A stretch of 64,000 nucleotides of DNA from assembly GCA_017979445.1 (NCBI GenBank), contig CM030704.1, positions 10,523,658 to 10,587,657 on the forward strand, written 5' to 3'. Below the pieces are notes generated by a model. That model saw only the letters and a program-made list of their open reading frames with translations. It was not told the origin of the DNA and made no database searches. Positions 44,421-57,933 of the stretch are shown here, one piece after another. How positions within the stretch are numbered: the stretch's first letter is position 1; every line of letters begins with the position of its first letter. This DNA is from Akebia trifoliata. Taxonomy: Eukaryota > Streptophyta > Magnoliopsida > Ranunculales > Lardizabalaceae. Position numbers and translations under genes: made by a program.

Positions 44421-44949
44421 ATGATCCCTCTTCCTCTACTCCCTCTCTTTGCTTTTCTTTTAGGAAATCTTAGGATGTATTGGAGAACTCTCCTTCATCC
44501 TGAGTAGATTGAACCTCAACCTTGAACATGAAATGCTTTAGGTGGTTTGATCAAAATGATGAGGGTTAAAGCCCTATAAACTCTACTATCATGCATCATA
44601 ATATACACAACTCACACACTCACACATGCATGGCAATGATGAAGACATGTAACTCCCTATCCTGGGATTGAAATACAAAGTTTCTAACCATGGCAAGCAT
44701 GCATCTAAGGCCAAGGAATGAGGGGAGTTTCAATCATGAAACATTCCCAAAACACCAAAGACAACATTCCAACTTCATCAAGTTCTTGAAGGGAAGACTT
44801 GAATAGCGGTGTCCTCATCCATAGGACAACCCTTTATGTCTCTCACCAATATTAATCCTAGAGAGGTACATTGTTCACTTATTGCACACATCTACCCCCT
44901 CATGCATCTCATTCGTTATTGTTCTTTCTCTTCATTATCTTTAAAAAAT

Positions 44950-45217
44950 GACCAAGTGAAAAGGTAACCACCTTAGGGTGGAGAGAATGGGGTACCCAAC
45001 ACCTTCCCCATTCTCTAACTGAATCCCTTTACCTAGATCTAGGTAGACCATGCCCCTTTTTCCATGAACAAGAGTTACTACAAGTGCCATAAAAACTGAT
45101 TTTTCACAAAACCATATCGGGTGACCATTCACGCCCATTTCTAAATAAGAATGGTGGCAACTCCAAACCACGTAGTGTTGAGGTTTTCATTAGTGAAAAC
45201 CACATATCTACACAGTA
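44950..45217 (+). mobile_element. Eroded Ogre-type LTR fragment, opposite orientation
   Basis: Here the shared LTR motifs appear inverted compared with the other copies: GGTACCCAACACCTTCCCC at 44991-45009, GGGTGACCATTCACGCCC at about 45119 and GGTGGCAACTCC at 45154-45165, ending ATATCTACA. The parent element therefore pointed right. Sequence to the left (44570-44950) may be the rest of the LTR but is not clearly alignable. Confidence 0.65.
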
Positions 45218-46618
45218 GATACAGGAAGCACTTATAAGCAAGTACTCCTTAGTGATCTATAGTCAGGTGGTTTATTAAATAATTTCGCAAAAGGAGATTT
45301 GGTTTGAAGAACTCTAAATGGGATATGATTGGTTAACCAGACTGTTTTCCAAGCTTTGAAATAGGTAAGAAAGCCATTATCATTGAATTCTCATCATTCC
45401 CCGGCTTTGGACTCTAGATGATAATCCTATGTTTTCATGATCATGTAGTCTACATATGTCGAGAAGAACACTATTTTAAAACTAGGCCAACAGCGAGATG
45501 ACACGGCGAGTCATTCCCATCATGGAGGCATCCAAGCAAAATTTGCACTATGAATCGTCGGTCTTATTAATTCATCCAAATTATAAGTCATCTTGGCTGG
45601 ATTTTCAAAAACATGGCTTAATCATTTGGTTTTGGTGTTTTCTTCATCTATATATAATTCATTTTAAGAATTTAAATCTTTATTATCTATATCAAATGTG
45701 GTTTTGTGATTGAGAATCTATTAATTCTGTTTATAACATAAAAATAATAATATTTAAATGTACATATATACATATATTTATGTAAAAAAATAGAATTGGA
45801 TTGATTCGCTAGATGGAATTACACTAAACCTTGATAGGGTTTATATAGAAGATTGAGTGCATGAAATCCTAAATAGATTTACATAAAAATAGAATTGAAT
45901 CGGATTGATTCTCTAGATTGAATTACACTGAACCCTAATAGGGTTTATATAGAACATTGAGTGCAACTCTAAATGGTAACAAAATCGAATATAAGGAAAC
46001 CTAATCTAGTTGTACTCTATTCTGATAGAAGTTGATTAATTTAGTATATCATAATACATCTTATTCGAATGCATCCTATATTTCTGTAATGGTTTTAGTG
46101 TTGTTTACTGTTGATTCAAGAAATATACACGATCCTAACTGTATAAGTGCAACATCCTTGTAACTTGAAGATCATTTTGAGCACATAAGCCGCCAGGTTG
46201 CACAACAGAAGAACACCCAATATTAAGATGCACACTCATCCATGTGCATATCAACTCTTTATCTTGATTCTATGGAAACCTTGGATCTCAACACTTAATC
46301 GTAAACCCAACCCATATTTTAAAACTCATAACTATGTTTTGAAGGCTTTCATTCTTCATCCAAGACTGACTGCACTAACATAGCTTAACAATATTATAAT
46401 ATGTATTCCTAATCCTCAATGTCATGCACTTCAAGGTTTCCGTGCTGATGTAAATTCATTGACGAGTAGTTCTTTAAGCTTTTTTCCTGTGAATTTATTC
46501 GCTAATAAATGTCTTATTATTCATTATTCATGGTTTTTTAATTTGACCTCCAAAATCATGTCTTCGATACTCAAAGCAAATATACAAGTAGGAAATATTA
46601 ATTCTTCCACTTATTCTT
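45218..46618. other. Intergenic, includes a tandem duplication of about 100 bp
   Basis: 45786-45885 and 45886-45990 are adjacent copies sharing AAAAATAGAATTG, GATTGATTC and TAGGGTTTATATAGAA. The style (TATATAG, then GAGTGCA) is LTR-like but no partner is seen. The rest is featureless; the 3' end and polyadenylation region of the ABC transporter gene should fall in 46400-46618. Confidence 0.45.
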
Positions 46619-49600
46619 TCATTGGTAGCTTTTGAGATTTTGCAGGGAATTTTTCTTGCAGCTTGACCAGTACTCAGCCACAAGTTTAGAGAAGAAGGAA
46701 TTTGTTTCCATAAGTTTTGAAGGCTCATCATATTCCACCAGCTTCCCTGCAAAATCACCACCCATATAAATAGTCAGCAATACATACAGCATATAAAAAA
46801 TCATGGTTTAGGGGTTGCCTGATCTGACTCTGGACCGTCACTGTTTGAGCCCAAAACTATAAAATTTATAGGTTTAATGTTGGTGTAAACCTGTAAGATT
46901 GCTTGGATTATAGATGGCTTGGTGGATGCTATGATAGGATACAAAACACAATTGTTCATAAGTGAGTATTCCAGATTGCCCTAGAAAGCATTATCCAACT
47001 TGCATGAGTCAACGTGACATTAACAACAATGTTTGAGTTTCTCTTTTTGTTTTTGTTCTTTTTTTATTTATTTATTATTATTATAGAAGTCTATGTAAAT
47101 CCACTATAAATAGGGGAATGCTAGGATCCATGCTTTCATTGGGAGGTTAGTATCCTCCACAATTATTTTTCTTTTGAGAATACCCTTCAAAAGTGTTCTT
47201 AATTTGAAAACCTTTCTATCTGCACAAGTTTAAAATGAAACATTTTTGTTTATGGTGACCTCCATTGGATATGTTCTGAAATCCGTCTGTATAGCTAAAA
47301 TTGGTTGTTTTGTCAGCATGTTGTTCTGGAACAGGTGGCTGTGGTAGGTGTACTAGCACAGTGTAAGGATGAGGAATACATCTAGACCAACTCACGGTGG
47401 GTTACTCTATATGCTTATTCTACTCCCGCTTATAACGTCCACACGAATATCCTCTTAGATTTTCTTATGAATTGTTCATACTTTGGAGACCATCCTCACA
47501 AAATCTGAATCCATTTCTGACATAATTATGATTAACAGAGGTATATTGATACACCAATACTTATGTAATAATATTGCATTAATTCTTAAATGAAAATTAA
47601 TCATGAGAGGTATCATACCATATGAGAGGACCATGACCATATCGCTATCTATAACAGTTGGAACTCTGTGAGCTACAGTTATCACAGTGCAGTTTGAGAA
47701 TTCCTGCCTGATAACTCTCTGTAGAATTGCATCTGTTGCCGAGTCAATTGATGCCGTTGCTTCATCTAGAACAAGAATTCTATTTCTTTTAAGTAGTACT
47801 CTTCCAAGGCAAAATAATTGGCGCTGCCCAGCACTCCAATTGTCCCCTTCATCACTTACTGTTGGACAAACCAAAATGAGAATGAGAGGTCTACACTGCC
47901 TACAATACTTAGATTGATCAAATACTTGTCTTTCTAGCTTAATAAAATTCAATTCACCTGAGGAGTCAAGAAGGTTTGGAAGTTTACTAATGGTAGTCTT
48001 TAGCTGGCATTTCTCTATAGCCTGCAATGAACAATCGATTGGCTCTCAGTATTTGGATTTCTAATTTTCTATTTAATTAATCTGAATTGAATGGCTCTTC
48101 AATATTTCTAAAGAACAAGATGTGATGATTACTAGAAGATTAGAATCAGTTTTGTCTTACCTCCCATATTTGTTGGTCAGAATAGAGGCCTAAAGGATCC
48201 AAATTAGTTCGAACCGTACCCTTGAAAAGAGTTGGTTCTTGAGGAATGATGCTAAGCTTCAATCTCAAATCTCTTAGACCCATTGAGCAAATATCTATTT
48301 CATCGATAAGAATTCTCCCGCTCATGGGGTCTACAAGACGGAACAAAGCACTTATCAGTGTAGTCTTTCCACTTCCCGTTCTTCCGACAACTCCAACTCT
48401 AGTCCCTTCTTTGAAAGTGCAAGTGATTCCTTTAAGAACTAGAGGAGCATTTGGGCGATATTTGATCTGAAAACATCAGAGATTAAGAAAGAATGAAACT
48501 TCAAGATTTATTATTGACTCAAGACATGTTCATAGACATGAACCCTTCTTGTATCATGTAGTATCGATATGGGTGCCTCGAAGTATACTTGAAAGATGAA
48601 TTGTCATAGTGTCCTCACCTTAAGATCCTGCAAATATATCCTCCCTTTGGAGGGCCATGAAGGTGGTGGCCTCTTCTCATCAATAATTGCTGGAGGCTCC
48701 GACGGGATATGCATGAATTGTTTTATACGTTCAACAGAAATAACGTAGTTGGCCAAGTTGCAGAACCAACGAGTAAAAAAAACTTGGCTAGCAGTCAGTG
48801 AAAGAGCATAAGATAGGGAAAGCCCCACAAATCCTGCAACCCAATTAACATCTCTTCAAGATTTTAGAAAATTTGAGGTCTTAGAAAAATGAATGGTTGA
48901 TATGATCCTGAGTACCTGGAGCAATGGTACCCTGAGGAAGCAAAACAAGGAGAAGGGCTGCTGTGAATAATGTCAAATTCTGAAGTGCTTCTACTCTTAT
49001 AACTAACCACTCGATGGCAGCATTAGAATGATAGAAAAGCTTAGCATCTGTGTCGACAAGTTTTAGGTAGTTATGGAAAAACCGGTCCATCATGGAAAAA
49101 GCTCTTATAGTTACAACCCCAAGTGATGTCTCAGCTGCATAGTTCATAACAGGAGCTTTGGTCGTTCCGTTAATCCTTATTAACTCCCTTGCAGAAGCTA
49201 GATAGTAGCCCTTTTCAATAAAAAAAGACGATAAGATAATGAGGTCATACGTCTATTGATTTAGAGAAGAAAAACGGAGTTTAGGAAGGAAGCTCAATGT
49301 TGAGATTTACCTGAACATATTTTGTAGCTAAGATAGCGAGAATGCCCACAATGAGAACCTCCCATGTCACTGAGGCCATGATAACTATGGTTGATAGTAC
49401 CTCGATTGAAGCAGCTATTACAAAGGCGATGGAGTAAGGTATATCGAAGTCCAACACACTCAAATCCGACGACGCCTACAACATAGAAATCTCAAAGATA
49501 TGGACACATTGGGTACAAGTTTTTAAGGTAAGTATGACTGAATTTTCTAAACGTTCTAGATTGAGATGAGGAACATCGATGCACCATCTATCATCCATAG

Positions 49601-52600
49601 AGAATTGTATAAGATGCAACTAAACAAATAAACATGAAGAAAGGAACGATAATCTTACCCGAGTTAAAATCCTTCCGATGGGGGTTGAATCGAAGAAGAG
49701 CATGGAAGCTTTGAATACTGAATTGGTGAAACCAGAAAAGAAGGCTTTTGAAGCCTTCAAACCTAGAAGGGCTGCAAAATAGGACCTTAGATATACAAAA
49801 ATTGCACTAGCAGTTGAAATTCCTGCATAAACTCCAATTAAGACGCCACTGCTGATGTGAGGAAATTGTATAGCTATTGCTAACCAATAGGTTGAAGCAA
49901 TCTGCAGAGCGACAAAAGCAGAATGAGTTAATGCAGTCAATCCAAGAAAAAATGATCCCTTTGAGACGAGGATATAATCGTAGAATGGCTTCCAGCCGAC
50001 ATCTCCAATCTCCTTCTCTTCGTCTTCTGTTAGTTGGATCCCTGAAGTATCCTTAATTGAAATCTCCCCCTCACTGTTCTGTTTTGTGGAGAAGGAATGC
50101 CTAGACTTTGATCGATCTTCATCTACTCCATGAGACTCACCCCAATGTCCATTATTTTTGCGATCCAATACTGTCATTGCATTTTTATGAGCATTCACTA
50201 GCTGTTCAAATGCCATCCCGGACGTCAGGAGTTCTTCATAACTTCCTGATTGTGTAACTTGTCCACCTTCCATAACCTGGAAAAGCAAGAACCTATGATC
50301 TTCATATGTGTCATCAAGAATCCACATTAGAACACACTAGTACAAAAATCTGAAATGTTTCCTTGTAAGACTCATCACCAGAATTCTATCAGCTGCAGCA
50401 AGAAACTCGACTTGATGAGTCACCAGAATGACAGTCTTCTTTTCTAGAGCAGCCATGACACAATCCTGCAATTATTTCATGCAATATTCAATAACTACAA
50501 AAAAGAATAATGATGATTGGGTTGTCAAAGGGAAATTACAACCATTGTACCTTGATAACTGATGATTGGGTTGCTTAAACCCAAAAAATGAAGCATTGAA
50601 GTTTATAAATTATGGGCTTTGGGATGGATATAAAAAACAAAAGAAATCTTAAGTAGTACAAAATTTCTAAGCTTTCCAACATTGCACTAATGTATTGAAC
50701 CCAGATTTTGATGTGTCAAGTTAGGGACAATTTGTTTGTCCATTTTTCGAATCTTCTATAGAAATGTTAATTCAGAGAATATGCAGTGTTCAACCAGGCT
50801 TCATTGTCTTATAGACACTGATTCTCATTGTGCCTTGAAGTGATTACTTGATAAATGATGTTCATGTTTCTTACAAATAGTTCTTTCCAGTTTTGATCCG
50901 ATACCTACTAACAGGTGTACACATATGCATGCAACAACATTCTAATGAGATTTAATCTTCTTTACTCACATTGAAAAGGGTAGCAGCTGTATGTGCATCA
51001 ACTGCACTAAAAGGATCATCAAGGAGGTAGATGTCCGCATCATTGTAGACGGCTCGAGCTAGTTGAAGCCTTTGTTTCTGTCCTCCACTCATGTTGAGCC
51101 CTCTCTGTCCGATTTCTGTGAGGTCACCATGGTTGAAGCTATCAATATCCTTATCGAGTGCGCATGCTTTTATTGCCTTCTCGTATTTTGTCTTGTCCAT
51201 TGGCTTTCCAAAGAGTATGTTATCACGAATTGTCCCACTTTGAATCCAAGATGTTTGGGAAACATAAGCAATGGACCCAAACACATCAACCTGGATTGAA
51301 TCAACAAGAAATAGATGTAAGTGCACTTAGATTACAAATACACCATATAAGCTTTATAATGTAGATAGCTTTTGTGACTCACAGATCCTAAGATTTTGGG
51401 AATTTCTCCAAGTATTGAGTACAAGAGCGATGATTTCCCAGCACCAACAGGCCCGCAAACTGCAATTTTTTGTCCCCATTTTACTTCCAAATCAATTTCT
51501 CTCAATGTTGGGGCGGCTGCAACCTCGCCCCAACCGAAAGCACCGGCATTTATTCTAATACTGATTCCTGAATCCTGTGATGGGCTCTTCCCCACATTCT
51601 CATCCTTGAGTTCATCGTCCAACAGAAAACCATTGAGACGGTCCAAGGAGACCTTAACCTGAATCATGATTGAAAGAGCCTCGGGAATCATCCTCACAGG
51701 TTCTGCCATGCTCCGCAGGGTTGCAAGGATCGTAAAAATGGTGCTAGCATCCAAAGGGGCACTTCCCATAAGGACGCACCCTAAGAAGACCACTGAAGAG
51801 ATCAATGTAGGAGACATCCAGTATAATGCAGTGCCATATGACTTCATAATTTGTGATTTGGCCAACCATTTGAATTCGTTATCCCGCAACGTATCAATCA
51901 AGTTCTTAAATTTCTCTTCCCATGACTGTAATTTGATGATCTTCATGTTGTTTAAGACCTCAGATGTGGCTCTTAATCTTTTGTCTTGGGCACCCATGAA
52001 TTCAGATTGACAATTTTGAAGCATCTTTGCAAAAGGAACATTTAAAAGCCCACATATGAACAGAGGGACTAAACCCGGAAGAGCCCCCACACCAACAGTC
52101 CCAACGAGTACAGCAATGGCAAGGAACAACTGAACTACGTAATTCCACGCTAAATGAAACCAAAATGGGAATTCTCCCATACGATATGCATCAACTGCAA
52201 TGTAATTCACGATCTCCCCCGTCGAGTGTCTTATTCTACCAAGACTAGAAAGCTTGAGCTGTTTTTGATAGACGGCCACCATCAGAGCTGATCTCATTTT
52301 CATGCCCGACCTTCGTGCATTGAAAAAACAATGCCTCTGAGAAAATGACTCCACGACCTTTACAACAACCAATAATCCAACTAGTAATAGTCCCTCGTAC
52401 AATTTTTTCTCCTCGCTAGTTGAATATCGAACGAATGCATAGAGTAACAATGGAGCAACTACAACCGAGATAGTCCTAAGAAACGCATTGATTCCTACTA
52501 CTATCATATCTTTCATGTAAATTTTAGCTAATGCCCATATAACTAAGTTTTCAGTATTATCTGAGCTCTTCTTAGTCTTGAGAAGATCCCATGCATGATT

Positions 52601-54210
52601 AAAGGCCTGATAAGCACTTAGTGCTTCATCCTCGGGAACTAGAGAAGGGATGTCATCAAGGTCTAAGGGCTTCGAGTAACCTAAACATAGTAAGGGATTC
52701 AGCCAAGAAAATATTAATCGGCTAATGAAATTGGACTTGCCCAATTCTGATCGACCTTTTGCACCTTTCGCGGTCAGCAGAGGTTCAGACAAATTTGGGT
52801 CTCGGGGGTTCTGAGAATTTAGGTGTCTGAAGAGTTTGAAAGCACAAAAGAGAAGCAACAAGTTTAAAAACCATGAAACCACATCAAGAATTCCAATTGT
52901 ATGTTGTTTCACTAAGGTTTCCACATTTAGTGCAGAAGCCACTAAAGAGAAGAAGACCCACCAGACCAATATCAAAATTCTCACCCATTTGGTCCTTTGA
53001 AAAATCAGAGAAACCGATAAAGAAATCCAAATCAATCCTCGAACAAAGTAAACTACCCAACTCAACTGTCTCGATCCATTCTTCGTGAATAAATCTAGTA
53101 AACAAATAATAAAATGTGCAATGCCAGTAGCAGCACAACAGACTGAAACAACTATAAAAACCCAATCCTTTCCTCTGTTATCACCAATACAATGTTTTCT
53201 AACAGAACCTACGAGCAAAAATAGAAAGAAAACGACGACGAACAGAAGATTTAAACCATCAATTATAATTCTTTGAGTGCATGAAGATTGCAAATCGAAA
53301 ACTCCTTCACAAATCCCAGATATCCCTACATATACATGCAAAAGATAAGAGAAAATGAATAAGAATTAGAACCACCATAGTCCATCACAAATACCATTAA
53401 AAAAGAGAGCTTCAACTATTTCATGAGGAACTAAATCTATGCGACATCATCAATAGGAAGGGTTTTAAGAAAAAAAAACACTGTACTTATGTGAAAAAAA
53501 ATAATTACTCAAACGGTATATACCCCTTTTTGGAAATAATTCTTTTTTTTTTTATGTAAAAGAGTAAAGTGGCAAAAGTGTTTTTGGACTTGAAATTAAA
53601 ATAGAAAATGGTGAAAAAAAAACTATTAATAATATATATATACCTAGATCAAACGTTATGTCTTGATTTAAAATAAGGTTTGAATTTCACTGCTTTTTAA
53701 AAAAAAAAACGAATTCATTGCATTTTTATTATATATATATATAAAACAAATTAACCACTTTTTTATGCATTGAATTTGCCACTATACATATTTTCATAAA
53801 AAAATAAAAATAAAAAGTTATTTACGAAAATGGTAATATACCCATTTTGTAATCTGTCCACCACTGTTTCCATAATTTTTGAAAAGTTGATATCTGTTTG
53901 TGTGATTCTCTCTCTCTAAAACAAAAAAAATAATGGACTGAAACTACAATAACTTCACACAAAAGATCTAAGAACAAAAAATAAAAGAAAACTAATACAG
54001 AAGTATCTATAATAGCAGGAAAAGAACAAGAGCTAATGAAACTCCTCACAAAATCAAAGAAAACATAACCAAAACCATCATAGTACAACTGCGACTAATG
54101 GTGGTCGTATTAAAAATAAAAACAAAAATGAAAATGAAGATAGATGAACAAAAATGAATTATATGGAAAATTAAGAAATGGGTACCTTGGGATCTCTCCA
54201 AGAAAGTCAT
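46619..54210 (-). CDS. ABCC8: ABC transporter, ABCC (MRP) subfamily, ABCC8-like; 12 exons, intact
   Basis: A membrane pump driven by ATP; plant ABCC proteins mostly move glutathione or other conjugates and organic anions, often into the vacuole, but the substrate here is unknown. Exons (high to low): 54210-54186, 53325-51383, 51290-50970, 50465-50379, 50276-49659, 49475-49311, 49210-48916, 48833-48619, 48466-48161, 48021-47958, 47858-47619, 46746-46619. All introns are GT-AG and the parts join in frame to 1468 codons plus stop. An N-terminal hydrophobic domain (about residues 10-170) precedes TMD1 (about 270-580). NBD1: Walker [10 protein letters not shown] (633), signature LNMSGGQ (721), LLDDP (745; Asp in place of catalytic Glu), His 780. 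TMD2 about 890-1160. NBD2: GRTGSGKT (1251), degenerate signature NWSAGQ (1353), LVLDEA (1375), His 1410. The start rests on exon 1 joining in frame. ABCC8 is from memory of relatives; a neighbouring paralogue is possible. Confidence 0.92.
53326..54185 (-). other. First intron of the ABCC gene
   Basis: 860 bases between a 25-base first coding exon (MTFLERSQ) and the large second exon. The donor CAAG/GTACC and acceptor TATGTAG/GG are acceptable. It is AT-rich with short (TA)n runs at 53633 and 53732. An apparent in-frame ATG at 53341 is inside the intron and is not the start. Confidence 0.8.
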
Positions 54211-54420
54211 CTTTGCAATACTTCTGTCCAATAATTTGGTTCTCACTTGTGAGCAGCACAAGCACTATAATAAAGACTTCGACATTTGCCTTTCTTCTGG
54301 TTGTGAAGACGATGGGACCTTTGTTTGCATGTGTGCGATAGGATTTGCATGATGCAAGTACATAACTACCCTTTACACATGGTTTTAATTAGCTTATAAT
54401 GTCATGTTTTTTAGAATCAA
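54211..54420 (-). promoter_or_regulatory. Putative promoter/5' UTR of the ABCC gene
   Basis: Two TATA-like boxes lie upstream on the minus strand: TTATTATAG at 54265-54273 (about 55 bases from the ATG) and ATTATAAG near 54393-54400 (about 185 bases). The second leaves room for a normal leader. No transcript data; position only. Confidence 0.3.
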
Positions 54421-55108
54421 CTCGGTGTCTAGATCCCGAGTTGACTCATTTAGCTGAGTTGACACCAAGTGGAATTGAAGAATATGTCATTGGGAAAGTT
54501 GTGGATATGAGAGGAGGGGCACACTAAGGAATACTCAACCCCACCAATTTACTTTGTGACTAAATAATTATTATTTCTGCGTAAATTAATTAACTCTTTG
54601 AAGTTCTCTGAGTGATGAACCTACACTAAGTACGACTACTTTGAAACTTTGAAATATCTTAAAAGAGATTTAAGGGTAGAGTTAATTATTAAAATATTTT
54701 AAAAGGGTTCCTCCCTTCTTTTCTTCATTTTTGAAGAGAAAGAAAACTCATCTTTTTTTTTTTCAATTCTTTTCTCTTCTCTCTCCACTTAAAGAAATAG
54801 AGAGAAACTCATTTATTTTCTCTTCTTTTATCTCAATTTCTCTCAATCTAAACACAACATATATGTCCTAATAAATCTGGACTTAATGTGAGTAATACTC
54901 AATTAAGACTCATGGGTGTTTCAAAATTTTATAAATAGGATTCGTATGTGAAATGTGTGTCGTAGATTTCTAACCATGTCATCCCCATGGAAGGAAAATA
55001 TCACCCGACATATTCTTTCTAATGAATTGATTTGTCAATGTTTGGTGGTCCAAGCTTTGGAGGATCTAGACGTATAGTTTGAGCATTTTTTTAATTTTGT
55101 TTGAGTCG
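54421..55108. other. Intergenic, no gene seen
   Basis: AT-rich; a TC-rich run at 54710-54840 carries several TCTCTC segments. No repeat end or coding motif found. Confidence 0.4.
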
Positions 55109-55272
55109 TGCTAGAGTAACATTGAAAAATACATTGTGGGGGACATTTCTGATGTGGATCTGTTATAGATGCTTTTCATCGAGAAAAAATGAGATCTCAA
55201 TGAAAGCATCTTTGGTTCTGACCCACATTCACGTCCACCCACGATGTACATTTCAATGCAATTTCAGTATTA
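55109..55272. mobile_element. Hairpin MITE, copy 1
   Basis: The two arms pair: left ACATTGTGGGGGACATTTC...ATAGATGCTTTTCATCGAG, right (minus strand) ACATCGTGGGTGGACGTGAA...AAGATGCTTTCATTGAG, with a short loop near 55184. It has the same layout as the two copies at 56500 and 56809, with the shared centre TAGATGCTTTT. Confidence 0.6.
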
Positions 55273-56499
55273 TCCTCTCTGTTTTTTTTTTGTTTTTTGT
55301 TTTTTTTTTTGTTGATATCATTCAAGGGATTGGCCTGTTATCGAACAAATTAAATATAAGTCTTACTAAAAAACATTTATTTGACTCACCCAAATTGGCT
55401 TTCAGGAATCCATTTAATGATAGCCACATAATTAGGTTGGGTATCTATCTGATCCTACATATTTTGGAGTTAACTTGACAAAGTGACCGACTTGATTTGA
55501 GGATGATGCAGATATATATATATACTATCCTTGAATTGCACATCAAACTCAAAATCAAGCAGTATTAATACCTAAAAGATTTTATAATTTAGAAACATAT
55601 TATTTATTTGTTGTTTTCATGAAATAACCATCGAATACAACACATACAACTTTGCTAGTATGGTAAGGAGATCATCTTCACAAAATATCAACTTATTTTG
55701 AAATTTCTAATCCCATCAAAAGTTATTTACAATTTAATGATAAAAATTAACAATAGATAATTCTTCAACTTATAAATCACTTTTGATAGGGGTTAGAAAG
55801 TTTCTAATCAAATGATCAAATAAGGATTGTCACCATATCCCAACCCATAATATAATTATATCAGGCCCATTGTAATCTTTTCAATAGCACATCACATTGT
55901 TCATGTGCAGTACAGTATGCACATGACCTTAACCAATAACACGTCTGTCTTACTGTTCGATCTATTCGTTTGTGTTTGTTTTTAGAATCTGAGAAAGAAA
56001 ACAAATAAATAAATAAATAATATTTTAGGACAAACAAAATTCTTCCCATCTATTACGTCTTTGTATAAATTAATAGAACACCGTGTTCTTGACTTTTTAA
56101 TAAAAGACAAATAAATAATATATTTACGACAAAAAAATTCTTCTCATCTATTACGTCAAAGATATTTTTATATAGTTTTCTTATTGGTCTTACATGCATG
56201 TATCTTAGTATGCCACACTTAAATGCATGTATCTTAGTATACCACACATGACCACATCTCACTCTAATGGTGACAACAAAATTTGTAAACTTGCCGAGTC
56301 GAGTCAATTCAAAACACAGCTGAGATAATTCGACCAGTTGGGAGTTTGAAGTGACTTGACTTCGAAACTCATGTAACCAAATTCATTGAATCAACTCTGC
56401 AACTTGAAAGTCTAGAAAGATCAACCTCTGTCTCTCTCTCTCCCTCTCCCTCTCCCTCTTCCTTAGAACTTACTGTCAGCAACAATATCCAAAAGAAAA
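55273..56499. other. Intergenic, with simple repeats
   Basis: Poly-T at 55280-55310, (AAAT)n at 56003-56020 and a TC-rich run at 56430-56462. ACATGCATGTATCTTAGTAT near 56191 is repeated at 56223. No gene. Confidence 0.4.
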
Positions 56500-56667
56500 A
56501 TGTTGGAATGACACAAATGGACCCACAAAGGTGATAAAAATGATGTGTGGCGCGCACATAACCGTAAATGCTTTTTACTCATATCTCGTGGAAAAGTATC
56601 TACAGTAATATGCACGACATCACGAGTTTTTGCCACTCTTGTGTCTCCCTTTGTGTGACCCCAGCAT
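56500..56667. mobile_element. Hairpin MITE, copy 2
   Basis: Arms ATGTTGGAATGACACAAATG and, on the minus strand, ATGCTGGGGTCACACAAAGG. The inner part reads GTGTGGCGCGCACATAACCG and GTAAATGCTTTTTACTC. 168 bp, no coding capacity. Confidence 0.75.
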
Positions 56668-56808
56668 GACTCTATCCAAAAGGATTCTTTGAAGTCGAGG
56701 TAATTGGGAAATTTGACTGAATGATGCTGGAGTGACCTCATATCATATCACATTTTTTAGTGTGAAAGTGAATAAGAATCATAATGTTTTTTCATTATTG
56801 AAAGGAAA

Positions 56809-56977
56809 ATGCTGGAGTGACACAAATGGAAACACAAAGGTGACACAAATGATGTGGTGGCGCGCACATAATTGTAGATGCTTTTTACTCGAATCTCATG
56901 GAAAAACATCTACAGTAATGTGCGTGCCACCACATCATTTTGTTATCTTTATGTCTCCTTTTGTGTCACCTTAGCAT
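56809..56977. mobile_element. Hairpin MITE, copy 3
   Basis: Arms ATGCTGGAGTGACACAAATG and, on the minus strand, ATGCTAAGGTGACACAAAAG, pairing for about 80 bases each with GATGTGGTGGCGCGCACAT / GATGTGGTGGCACGCACAT inside. 169 bp. Another loose terminus (ATGCTGGAGTGACC) lies at 56723 between copies 2 and 3. Confidence 0.78.
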
Positions 56978-56989
56978 GACTAGCGAGTA

Positions 56990-57864
56990 CTGGTCACTTA
57001 ATTAAAATGTTGTAAGTGTTTAAGACATATATTTATTAGGAATAAATGTTCTATCCATTTAAAAAAAAATATAAAATCATATGCGAAGAATCTTATCATG
57101 TGTTTGAGCAGAATGGGATCAGAAAATTACCGATTTGAGTATAGAGTAAGTACGGTTGTATCAGTCCATTATTTAAGAGGCTTTTTTATTATTATTTAAT
57201 TATCATTGATTCATAAGCTGGGGCTGACCCTTCCCTTTCTTAATAATTGATTGATATTCTAGGGTCATGTTGTCTATAAAAAAATTCTTATTAATTTATG
57301 AGAAATGTGGGATACGTCCTCATTTACAAGAAAATAATTTTCATAGGCTTCAAAACGATTATTTGCTTCCCTCCAAAGAATGATTTTAAGAGAGTCTTAT
57401 TAACAATTGAAATTGGATCAATAGGAATCCTGGATGAGGAAAGATCAGATTAGAAAATTCTGATGATGTTCAATGTTTTAGTGTTTTTTTTTTAAGATTT
57501 GTTTCATTGTGGATCATGCACATATGGGAACATCTAAAATGTAATATTAATACGTAAATTAAACTAATCAGTATTCATAAAAAAATGGTGATTGTTGGTA
57601 AGGAGAGTTCAAAAATCTCACCAAAATTTCTAAAGCAAGTTCGGTTTGATCATATCGAACAAACTTATCAAAAATCTCCTAGTTCTTCGATCTAAAATTA
57701 TCGTTTTAAAGGTTTTACTAGTGATTTTTTCATCTTCCTTCGTGATTAAATGTAAAAAAAATAAAAAATAAAAAAATTTAAAGAAATAAGATAACTTGAA
57801 AAATATAAAAATTCTTAAAATCTAATCTCCATTAATTCAACCTATTACAAAACTCAAAAGAAAA

Positions 57865-57865
<1 letters not shown>
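56990..57865. other. Intergenic, no gene seen
   Basis: AT-rich sequence without coding motifs or repeat ends that I can recognise. Confidence 0.4.

Positions 57866-57867
<2 letters not shown>

Positions 57868-57933
<66 letters not shown>

Noticed and set aside
45786..45990. LTR pair of a small retroelement
   Set aside because: The copies are directly adjacent with no internal region, primer site or flanking duplication.
51666..52010. Plus-strand open frame of 114 codons
   Set aside because: Shadow of ABCC exon 2 on the other strand.
53326..53341. ATG at 53341 as start of the ABCC protein
   Set aside because: It lies just before a good acceptor, and a 25-base exon at 54186-54210 joins in frame to the following sequence.
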